This document shows positions 57,269-64,000 of a DNA stretch of 64,000 bases, piece after piece. The stretch lies in NCBI GenBank assembly GCA_016716605.1, contig JADJWA010000001.1, positions 3,455,001 to 3,519,000 on the forward strand. The letters run 5' to 3'. The notes under the pieces are model-generated. The model was not told where the DNA came from. It did no database searches and saw only the letters and a program-made list of their open reading frames with translations. Position 1 is the stretch's first letter, and the number at the start of each line of letters is the position of its first letter. The DNA is from Flavobacteriales bacterium (GTDB lineage Bacteria > Bacteroidota > Bacteroidia > Flavobacteriales_F > PHOS-HE28). The position numbers and the translations under genes are program-made.

Positions 57269-60007
57269 TCAAAGCACGCTTATTCGCTGCTGGCGGCGCT
57301 CTCCGGATTGCTCCACGATGAGCAGGTAGGCACCAGCGCGCAGCTGCGCCGGGATGTCGATGCGGGTCTGGCCTGCACTCGCACGGCCCTGCCAGATCAG
57401 CTGCCCCTGCATGCCGCGAAGCTCCAGCGCGGCAGGCGCTTCATCCGCGGTCTCCACCACCAGTGATTCGCCTCGCTGCGCAGGATTCGGATAGGCTCGG
57501 AGCCCTTGGGTGGCGGGCCCGGCGGCCTCGTCGTCCGTATCGGTGCTCAGGCACTCCTCATCGGATTCCTTGATGAGGATGATGGATCCGTATGGTTGCA
57601 GGGTGACGGAGCCGGTGTGGAGGTTTCCGTCCACATCGCTCCAGCAGCCCACGAGGTCGAAATCCTGCGCGGCCGCCTCTTCGTTGATCAGCACCAAGTG
57701 GCGATCGAAGGGATCAACGGGCACGGCTTGCACGCGCTCGAATGATACGTTATCCAGGTAGTAGATGCCGCTCGAGTAGTGACAGGTGAACATGAGCGAG
57801 CCATTGTCGGTGCGGTCGCTCTGGAAGATGTGCTCCACGTCGCGGCGCTCCCCGTCGTAAGCGTACACGCGCTCACCCACGCGCCAGGGATTGTCGGCCT
57901 GGCTGTCGGCCTTGAAGCCCACGGTGAATTCGCCCATCACGTCGCTCACCACGCTGAACTTCATGCGGTACCACGCGCCGTTCTGGATGCCGATGGTGGC
58001 GCTGTGCCGCAGGTTGTGCGTGTTGTAAGTGGCGTTGCTGGTGAAGCTGAGCTTGAGGCAGCCGTTGTCGAGCTGGGCGTTGTTGTGGGTGATCTGCCCC
58101 TGGCTGGGCCATCCGGTCCAACCGTTCACGTTGCTGCCGAAGTTGCCGTTGGGAACCGTGCTGGCGGCGAGCACCTGGGTCACCTCCATGCTGGGCAGCC
58201 GCAGCAGGCTCCGCGAGCCGGTGGGATCCTCATTGGCCTCTGCTTGCCAGCGCTCCAGCGTATAGTAGGTGTGCGCCCCGGTGATCGAGTTCCGCACGTA
58301 GATGCTCCGGTCGTTGTACGGGTTGAAGTAGTAGTTGCCGGTGAAGGTGCCGAAGTCAACGGGGTTGGCGCTGTACACATGGTACTGCTGCACGCAGAGC
58401 TGGTCCTTGGTCATGCAGTAGAGCACGTTGCCGCTATAGATGGAATTGAAAGTGGGAACGTGGAAGGGAGCGGTGGCGCCGGGGCCATTGTAATTGCTGT
58501 AGTCCGAGAGGAAGAGCTGCATGTTGTTGTTCACGAGCACGTTGTCCTCGATGCGGTTTCCGGTGGCAAGCATCGTGTGGTCCACGTAAAGGCCCGCACC
58601 GCGGCAGTTCATCACGGTGTTCCCTTTCACGAGCACGTTCATGTTGTACACATTGCCGAAGTAGATGCCGTGGCAGATGGGGATGCTGTTCACCCAGCCG
58701 ATGGCGCTGCTCTCGATGTCGCCCTGCAGGTCGCGCACCACGTTGTCGCGGATGATGGCGCCGTCGGTGGCATCGAAGGTGATGCCGGCGCCATCGTTGA
58801 GGATGGCCATGCTGTTGATCACCAGGTTGCGCTCCACGAGGGCATCGTTGGCCACCGCGATGCCGCAGTAGCCGATGTTCTCGAGGCGGTTGTCGCGGAC
58901 CGTGATGCCGCTGCCGTTCATGCCGATGCCGTTGTAGCCCATGTTCTGCTCACCCAGTCCCTTCACCATGGCGATGTTGGTGAGCGTGCAGTGCTCGAGC
59001 ACCGTGTTGTTGTCGAGCAGCTGGATCCCGGTACCGTACGTGCGCTGCACATCGAGGTGGTGGAAGTGCTGGTTGTTGCCGGTGCTGTAGATGGCCTGGC
59101 GCGTATCGGTGAAGGTGCAGTTGAGGGCTTCCAGGTCGCTGGTGCCCGAGAGGCGCAGGCTGGCCGTGTGCTGGTGGCGCATGTGCAGGCCCTCGACCTT
59201 GATGTGGTGGCGCTGCCAGCCCACATAGACCCCGAAGTCGGTCACGGAGGCCTCCACCAGCACGTTGTTCGGATTGGCGTTGTTGGGGCACCACAGGTAG
59301 AGCATGCCCGCAGCACGGTCGTGGTACCACTCGCCGGCGGCGTCGAGCAATTCGAGCTTGTTGCGCAGGTAATAGCCCCACTGCCAGGTGCCCAGGTTAT
59401 TGCCGGTGGATGTATGCGTGAGCGTGTTGTTGCTGAAGCCCGTGACGTAGGCCGTGTCGTAGCTCCAGTTGGTGGTGCGGATCAACGCCGTGGCTCCCAC
59501 CCAATAGCCGTTGGGCTGGGTGAGCTCGCTATCGGTGAGGCTCGTGCTGGTGCCTTGGTCGTTGCGGAGCCATCCGGTATTGGGGAAGCGCGCCAGCTCC
59601 TGCAGCACGCCGTTCACGTACACGTACTTGAGCGCGTCCGTGATCGGGGCCTTCCAGATGCTGCCGCTGTGCTGGGTCCAGCCGGTAACGGCCTTGCTTC
59701 CGCTGATGATGGGCTGTGCGCCGCTCCCATAGGCGCCGATCTGGATCAGGTTGCCGGCTGCGCCGCTGTTCATGATGCTGAGTTTGCCCCGGTATTCGCC
59801 CCCGCGCTGGAACAGGATCCGGTCACCCGGTTGGAAGCTGCTGCTCAACTGGTTGGCGCGGTCGATGGTGCGCCATGCGGTAGCCTGGCTCGTGCCGTTG
59901 TTGTTATCGTTGCCCGTGGGCGAGATGTAGTAGGTAGCGCTCCGAACTGTGAAGGCCGTGAGGGCCGTGGCGACGAAGAGCAGCGCGCGGATGTTGAGGA
60001 ATCGCAT
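57269..60007 (-). CDS. Secreted right-handed beta-helix protein with T9SS sorting domain
   Basis: 912 residues, signal peptide ending near VRSA. TYYISPTGNDNNNGTSQATAWRTIDRAN is the usual opening of pectate-lyase-like or chondroitinase-B-like secreted beta-helix proteins. A long region (~200-560) is built of short parallel-helix turns (VLEHCTLTNI, ITVRDNRLENIGYCGIAV, NDGAGITFDATDGAIIRDNVVRD, VLVKGNTVMNCRGAGLYVDHT). A jelly-roll resembling a carbohydrate-binding module follows (~655-790, NGNFGSNVNGWTGW...YYLDNVSFERV). The end (AYPNPAQRGES...LRAGAYLLIVEQ) is a T9SS sorting domain. It may cleave or epimerise a uronic-acid polymer, possibly the one made by the adjacent operon. The catalytic residues cannot be assigned with certainty. 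Confidence 0.85.
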   Translation of the reverse strand: MRFLNIRALLFVATALTAFTVRSATYYISPTGNDNNNGTSQATAWRTIDRANQLSSSFQPGDRILFQRGGEYRGKLSIMNSGAAGNLIQIGAYGSGAQPIISGSKAVTGWTQHSGSIWKAPITDALKYVYVNGVLQELARFPNTGWLRNDQGTSTSLTDSELTQPNGYWVGATALIRTTNWSYDTAYVTGFSNNTLTHTSTGNNLGTWQWGYYLRNKLELLDAAGEWYHDRAAGMLYLWCPNNANPNNVLVEASVTDFGVYVGWQRHHIKVEGLHMRHQHTASLRLSGTSDLEALNCTFTDTRQAIYSTGNNQHFHHLDVQRTYGTGIQLLDNNTVLEHCTLTNIAMVKGLGEQNMGYNGIGMNGSGITVRDNRLENIGYCGIAVANDALVERNLVINSMAILNDGAGITFDATDGAIIRDNVVRDLQGDIESSAIGWVNSIPICHGIYFGNVYNMNVLVKGNTVMNCRGAGLYVDHTMLATGNRIEDNVLVNNNMQLFLSDYSNYNGPGATAPFHVPTFNSIYSGNVLYCMTKDQLCVQQYHVYSANPVDFGTFTGNYYFNPYNDRSIYVRNSITGAHTYYTLERWQAEANEDPTGSRSLLRLPSMEVTQVLAASTVPNGNFGSNVNGWTGWPSQGQITHNNAQLDNGCLKLSFTSNATYNTHNLRHSATIGIQNGAWYRMKFSVVSDVMGEFTVGFKADSQADNPWRVGERVYAYDGERRDVEHIFQSDRTDNGSLMFTCHYSSGIYYLDNVSFERVQAVPVDPFDRHLVLINEEAAAQDFDLVGCWSDVDGNLHTGSVTLQPYGSIILIKESDEECLSTDTDDEAAGPATQGLRAYPNPAQRGESLVVETADEAPAALELRGMQGQLIWQGRASAGQTRIDIPAQLRAGAYLLIVEQSGERRQQRISVL

Positions 60008-60287
60008 GGGTCGGTGAACTTGGGCCGTTCAACCGGAGCAGGTCGGCCAACGTTCGTGAAACTCGACCGGGATTCGGACCACCCCGACGAACGGAGCATT
60101 CCTCCGACGAACGCCGTTCCGCATTCGGCATGAGCCGGGGCCGATGGGTTCCGATTGCGGACCTGATGAGCATTTGTGCCGGCGCTGACCGAGATGGAAC
60201 CACTCGCGGCCCATTGCATCTTCGCGGCACTTCCTCCGTTGAAGGCCCTCTTATCGGCCGGAATCGCCGGAAGCATTTCTCTTGAAC

Positions 60288-61319
60288 ATGACCAGCGATA
60301 TGCGCCTGTTGATTACTGGCGGCTCGGGATTCATCGGCACCAATCTCGTGGAGGAGTGCCTTGCGCAGGGCACCGCCTTGCTCAACCTCGATTGGAACCC
60401 GCCGCTGAACCCGGCGCACGCCCCGCATTGGCGCGAAGCCGACCTGCTCGATGGCGCCGCGGTGGCATCGGCGCTCGCTCAATTCGCACCCACGCACATC
60501 GTTCACCTCGCCGCCCGCACCGATACCGAGGAGCCTATCGATGTGGACGCCTACCGTCAGAACCACGAGGGCACGCGCGTGCTGCTCGAAGCGGTGAAGC
60601 AATGCCCCAGCGTGCGCCGCATCATCGTCACCAGCACACAGTTCGTGTGCGAAGCGGGCTACCAGCCTGAGCACGACCTCGACTTCAAGCCCTTCACCGT
60701 GTATGGCGAATCGAAGCGGCGCACCGAGATGAACACGCGCGAAGCCGGCCTAGCCTGCGAATGGGTCATCATCCGCCCCACCACCATCTGGGGGCCGTGG
60801 AGCCTGCGATACCGAGATGTCCTGTTCAAGGTGATGCGCAAGGGGCTCTACTTCCACCCCGGCCGCCAACGCGTGGTGCGCTCCTACGGCTACGTGGGCA
60901 CTGTGGTATGGCAGATCCTGCGCATGCTCGAGGCGCCGGCCGAGACGGTGAACCATAAAGTCCTCTATGTCGGCGATCAGCCCTTCGACCTTAAGATGTG
61001 GGTCGAGGAGGTCTCGCGGCAGCTCGTGGGCAAACCCGTGCGATACATCCCCAGTTGGCTCGTGCGCTCCTTGGCACTCATCGGCGATGCCTTCAAATCA
61101 ATCGGTCTCCCCTTCCCCATCACCAGCGGCCGCTACCGCAGCATGACCAGCGATTACATCACGCCCATGGACCGGACGATCGCCGCCGTGGGTGAGGCCC
61201 CCTTCTCAATCGCCCAAGGCGTAACGGCCATGGTGCGCTGGTACGACGATGGCAGCCAACGTTGGAAAGCGGGCGCGAAGAAGGATGCACGGGTGGATTC
61301 GGCGATTGCCGTCCGATGA
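60288..61319 (+). CDS. NAD-dependent epimerase/dehydratase (extended SDR)
   Basis: 343 residues from ATG at 60288; ATG at 60300 (MRLLITGGSGF) is equally possible. The Rossmann motif ITGGSGFIG is at the start, HLAARTDTEEP follows, and the catalytic YGESK (YxxxK) is near residue 140 with the upstream serine in VTSTQFV. IIRPTTIWGPW is typical of nucleotide-sugar epimerases and dehydratases. It acts on a nucleotide-linked sugar in the cytoplasm. It is just outside the polysaccharide operon and divergent from the beta-helix gene, so it may supply a sugar precursor. The exact substrate is unknown. Confidence 0.87.
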   Translation: MTSDMRLLITGGSGFIGTNLVEECLAQGTALLNLDWNPPLNPAHAPHWREADLLDGAAVASALAQFAPTHIVHLAARTDTEEPIDVDAYRQNHEGTRVLLEAVKQCPSVRRIIVTSTQFVCEAGYQPEHDLDFKPFTVYGESKRRTEMNTREAGLACEWVIIRPTTIWGPWSLRYRDVLFKVMRKGLYFHPGRQRVVRSYGYVGTVVWQILRMLEAPAETVNHKVLYVGDQPFDLKMWVEEVSRQLVGKPVRYIPSWLVRSLALIGDAFKSIGLPFPITSGRYRSMTSDYITPMDRTIAAVGEAPFSIAQGVTAMVRWYDDGSQRWKAGAKKDARVDSAIAVR

Positions 61320-61354
61320 GGGCCTGATGCCGCTCGATATCGGTGCGGAACAAC

Positions 61355-63034
61355 TCACCGGGCGTGTAAGCGCACCGCATCCCCTTCCAGTCGCCCTCCA
61401 GAAGAATCCATCGTGGCAGGCAGCGCGAAGAGCTCCTCCGCCAGCCGCGCATCGTGGCCGTACACATCGTCGCGGAAGTGCAACAGGCCGTTTCGATCCA
61501 CCCAGGCTGTGAAGTAGCCGATGCTCACGGGGCGTTTCTTCTTCAGCCGCACATATTGCTCCTCGCCGCTGTGCATGGCCTCCTTCACCTTCTTCGTGGT
61601 CCAGGCCGTATCGGCGCGTAGCAGGTACTCGGCAAAGCGCTGCGGCTCGGCGAGGCGGATGCAGCCGTGGCTGAAGGCGCGGCTCTCGCGGGCGAAGAAG
61701 CTCTTGCTGGGCGTGTCGTGGAAGTAGATGCTGTAGCTGTTGGGGAAGAGGAATTTCACGCGGCCCAACGCATTGCTCGCGCCAGGATTCTGTCGGATGA
61801 CCGGATTCTTCTCCGATCCGCCGATCACCTCCATGCCTTTCTTCTTGAGGTAGTTCGGGTCCTTGGCAAGGGCAGGCATGATCTCTCCGCGCACGATGCT
61901 GGGCGGTGGCGTCCAGGTGGGGCTGAAGACGATGGTGCTGAGCGAATCGCTGAAGATCACGGTACGCGTCGCCGTGGCGCCCACCACCACCACCATGCTC
62001 CACGCCACGGTGTCGGCTTCATGCACGTAGAGGCGGAACTCGGGGATGTTCACCAGCAGCAGGTCGGGGGCGTTCTGCTCGGGCACCCAGCGCAGGCGCT
62101 CCATGTTCACGAGCATCGTGCGCGCGCGGTCCGCTGGTGAGATGTTCAGCTGCGCGATCGCGCCTTTGCCGATCACGCCATCGGGGTGCAGTCCGTGGCG
62201 TTCCTGGAAGCGCATCACAGCGGCCACGAGCAGGCTGTCGTAATCCTGGCTGAAAAGCAGGATGCTGTCGCCTGTGGCGATGAAGTCTCCGAGCAGCATC
62301 AACCGTTGCCGCAGTTCGGGCACCAGTGGATCCTCGTTCCCGGGCTCGAGCTTGCGGCGATCACCGAGGCTCAGCGTAGGCCACTGCACGGAGGAGAGGT
62401 CGTGGTACCGTTTCAACTGCGACTTGAGCTGCGCATACTGCGGGTGCAGCGGCTCCACCGGTGATAGGTCCATGCGGCCGGCCACGAGCGAGTCCAGCAG
62501 CCGGTCGAAGTTCTTCTTGCGGCGCGGGATGAACCAGTCGAGCTCACGCAGGTCCTTGCCCACGGTGCCCCCGTATTTCTTGTCGGCGAAACGGAAGAAT
62601 TGCGCCGTGAGGGCCAACTCGATGTGCTGCATGCAGCTGTCGCAGTCGTGATCGCCGTTGACCTTCCCGCGCAGCATCAGTTCATCGAGGCGCGCGCGCA
62701 CGTAGCCGAGTTCGCGGTACACCGTATCGGCGCTGGTCACCAGGTTGTGGAAGGCGGCTGCGCTCTGCGAGAGCGAATCGTTCACGAACCAAGCGAATTG
62801 GAATCCGCGCCGCTGGTAGAAGCCCGCGATACCGTTGGAATCAGGAAGGTGCTCGGGATGCTTCGCGATGAAGTCGCTGATGGCCGCTGGGTCCAGTGTC
62901 CGCACCGTGTAGGCGGCCGGCGTCTCGAACACGGCCTCGATGGCCTGCGCCTGCTCCGCGATGTCGGGTTCGGCGATGGGGGAGGCGCAGGACGCAAGCA
63001 GGGCCAAGATGCCCAAGGCGGGAAGTGAACGCAT
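61355..63034 (-). CDS. L,D-transpeptidase, YcbB/LdtD-like
   Basis: 559 residues. MRSLPALGILALLASC is a lipoprotein signal (Cys 16), although a plain export leader is possible. A peptidoglycan-binding-like segment (LVPELRQRLMLLGDF...MRFQERHGLHPDGVIGKGAIAQLN, ~238-297) precedes the YkuD domain, which has the catalytic motif SHGCIRL at ~455-461 (Cys 458) and IYFHDTPSKSFFARE before it. Such enzymes make 3-3 cross-links in peptidoglycan or attach proteins to it, in the periplasm. The long open frame upstream of the chosen start is Arg-rich and not part of the family. A second, unrelated L,D-transpeptidase gene lies 47 bp upstream. Confidence 0.92.
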   Translation of the reverse strand: MRSLPALGILALLASCASPIAEPDIAEQAQAIEAVFETPAAYTVRTLDPAAISDFIAKHPEHLPDSNGIAGFYQRRGFQFAWFVNDSLSQSAAAFHNLVTSADTVYRELGYVRARLDELMLRGKVNGDHDCDSCMQHIELALTAQFFRFADKKYGGTVGKDLRELDWFIPRRKKNFDRLLDSLVAGRMDLSPVEPLHPQYAQLKSQLKRYHDLSSVQWPTLSLGDRRKLEPGNEDPLVPELRQRLMLLGDFIATGDSILLFSQDYDSLLVAAVMRFQERHGLHPDGVIGKGAIAQLNISPADRARTMLVNMERLRWVPEQNAPDLLLVNIPEFRLYVHEADTVAWSMVVVVGATATRTVIFSDSLSTIVFSPTWTPPPSIVRGEIMPALAKDPNYLKKKGMEVIGGSEKNPVIRQNPGASNALGRVKFLFPNSYSIYFHDTPSKSFFARESRAFSHGCIRLAEPQRFAEYLLRADTAWTTKKVKEAMHSGEEQYVRLKKKRPVSIGYFTAWVDRNGLLHFRDDVYGHDARLAEELFALPATMDSSGGRLEGDAVRLHAR

Positions 63035-63081
63035 GTGCAGCAGGAATGCCGCCGCGAAGGAAAAGACCGGGCAAGCGCGCT

Positions 63082-63714
63082 TCAGCGGCCGTGGACGTAC
63101 AGATATCCACCGTCGGCCAGCAATTCGATCATGCGCGGCATGTCGGTGCGGCTCACGGCGGGGCATCCCCAGCTCCGGCCCAGCCGTCCGTGCTCGGCAA
63201 TGAAGGCCTCGCTCACGTAATCGGCGCCGTGCATGATTACTTCACGCGCGAGTGCCTGGCAGTTGAGGTTGGCATCGAGGCCGTGCAGCAGCAGCGCGGC
63301 GCCGTGCTTGGGGCTGATGATCTCGGCGCCCACGCGGTACAACCCTTTGCTGGTGGCATGTGAGCCGTGACGGTTGCTGAAGCTGGTGCAGAGCAGTTCG
63401 CCCGAGCCCTGTCCATGCGCCACGTAGGTGGTGAGCAGCAGTTCTTTCTTCTCCAGGTCGATGATCGAGAGGCGCTTCGCGGTGCTGGGCAAGGTCATGT
63501 CGGCGATGGCCAGCACCTTCGGCCGGGCCGCCCTTCGCGCTACGCTGCTGAATCCCTTGCTGAAGGCGCTCTCAGCCACGCAGCCTTCAAGTCCGATCTG
63601 CGTGTAGAGCTCGCGAACTTCATCCACCGAGGGACCAGCCGATGGGTCAGGGGCGGGTGCAGCCGCTGGTAGCAGCCAAAGCAACGGCAATAGCAAGGCC
63701 CAGTTGAGCTTCAT
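63082..63714 (-). CDS. Murein L,D-transpeptidase catalytic domain protein (YkuD_2 type)
   Basis: 210 residues from MKLNWALLLPLLW, which begins the signal peptide (cleavage near AAAPAP). The mature protein matches the YkuD_2 family: LAIADMTLPSTAKRLSIIDL, TYVAHGQGSGELLCTSFSNRHGSHATSKGLYRV, LLLHGLDANLNCQALAREVIMHGADYVSEAFIAEHGRLGRSWGCPAVS. The Cys of SWGCP is the expected nucleophile. It acts on peptidoglycan or a similar substrate in the periplasm; the family's exact reaction is little studied. The open frame continues 86 codons upstream through the 169-bp inverted-repeat element, but that part is not related to the family. Confidence 0.9.
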   Translation of the reverse strand: MKLNWALLLPLLWLLPAAAPAPDPSAGPSVDEVRELYTQIGLEGCVAESAFSKGFSSVARRAARPKVLAIADMTLPSTAKRLSIIDLEKKELLLTTYVAHGQGSGELLCTSFSNRHGSHATSKGLYRVGAEIISPKHGAALLLHGLDANLNCQALAREVIMHGADYVSEAFIAEHGRLGRSWGCPAVSRTDMPRMIELLADGGYLYVHGR

Positions 63715-63790
63715 TCTTCCTTGCAGGTTCCATCTGCCCGTATACCGACGCTGAGGTTCCAATCCAGCGCCGAAGCAGAGGGTTGCGAAT

Positions 63791-63959
63791 TTAGGACCTA
63801 TCTCACAAATGCTTTCGGAAGCGAGCCGGAGGGATTTCGCGATCAAGACGAGACGCGAAACCCGCGCATTGCTGGCGGCTCTGTAAGGGTTGAGCAACGA
63901 CGTCTGGACGCGTAAAGACCCCGGCGCAGCCCGAAGGGTGTTTTTGAGATAGGTCCTAA
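63791..63959. mobile_element. MITE-like element with 19-bp terminal inverted repeats
   Basis: The left end TTAGGACCTATCTCACAAA (63791-63809) and the right end (63941-63959, whose complement is TTAGGACCTATCTCAAAAA) match at 18 of 19 positions. The 131-bp interior has no plausible gene and folds locally (TTTCGCG 63835-63841 with CGCGAAA 63854-63860). TA dinucleotides sit at the same place in both ends, so a TA target duplication, as made by IS630/Tc1-type transposases, is possible but ambiguous because TA is palindromic. It lies 77 bp upstream of the YkuD_2 gene start and may affect its expression. Confidence 0.6.
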
Positions 63960-64000
63960 CGGCCAAGTTCATTCGGGCCGTCTGTACGTGGAAAAGTTGG

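Noticed and set aside
57779..60133. 784-codon open frame antisense to the beta-helix gene
   Set aside because: Composed of Val/Ala/His-rich shadow sequence; the opposite strand has a signal peptide, a repeat structure and a T9SS domain. It is an artefact of codon usage.

Overview
The window reads as a chromosomal piece of a high-GC member of the Bacteroidota, most likely an uncultured Flavobacteriales lineage. Three things point there. Six large secreted proteins end in a type IX secretion (T9SS) C-terminal sorting domain (YPNP...GLY...). Transketolase is split into two genes. Promoter-like octamers of the Bacteroidota form TAnnTTTG or TAnnTTCG lie a few tens of bases before many starts. No tRNA, rRNA, CRISPR array, prophage or intact insertion sequence was seen.

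Layout. 1-10.3 kb is mostly housekeeping: the 3' end of priA, a secreted lipase-like hydrolase, an RluA-type pseudouridine synthase, panB, a lipoprotein, dnaK, a MORN-like secreted protein and an NhaC-type antiporter. 10.6-26.3 kb is dominated by two consecutive transcription units, each made of a 112-residue low-complexity exported protein followed by a giant T9SS protein (1900 and 2981 residues). The giants share a closely similar C-terminal cassette of about 460 residues. 26.6-30.0 kb carries the two transketolase halves with a von Willebrand A protein gene between them. 30.0-31.6 kb is a compact ECF sigma / membrane protein / Spy-like operon. 31.6-41.0 kb holds a class III aminotransferase, an M43 metalloprotease whose catalytic domain seems split by an inserted beta-rich domain, a small lipoprotein, and a 1286-residue T9SS protein built from five tandem copies of one two-domain unit. 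41.1-49.1 kb has a beta-mannosidase-like GH2 enzyme, cutC, a histidine kinase, a DEAD-box helicase, a peptidyl-prolyl isomerase and an acyl-CoA dehydrogenase. 49.2-57.2 kb is a polysaccharide export operon (Wza-, Wzc- and Wzx-like proteins, two glycosyltransferases, a Wzy-like polymerase), followed by a T9SS beta-helix protein, an NAD-dependent epimerase and two L,D-transpeptidases of different families. The right edge carries a 169-bp MITE-like element with 19-bp terminal inverted repeats.

Working together. The export operon should make and secrete a capsule or exopolysaccharide, and the beta-helix protein and epimerase beside it may modify that polymer or its precursor. The giant CUB/GEVED/Ig-type proteins look like cell-surface or matrix components delivered by T9SS. 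Their shared modules suggest one family grown locally by duplication and domain shuffling. The best candidates for something undescribed are the small-protein/giant-protein pairs, the repeated unit of the 1286-residue protein, the interrupted M43 protease, and the von Willebrand gene lodged inside the transketolase locus.
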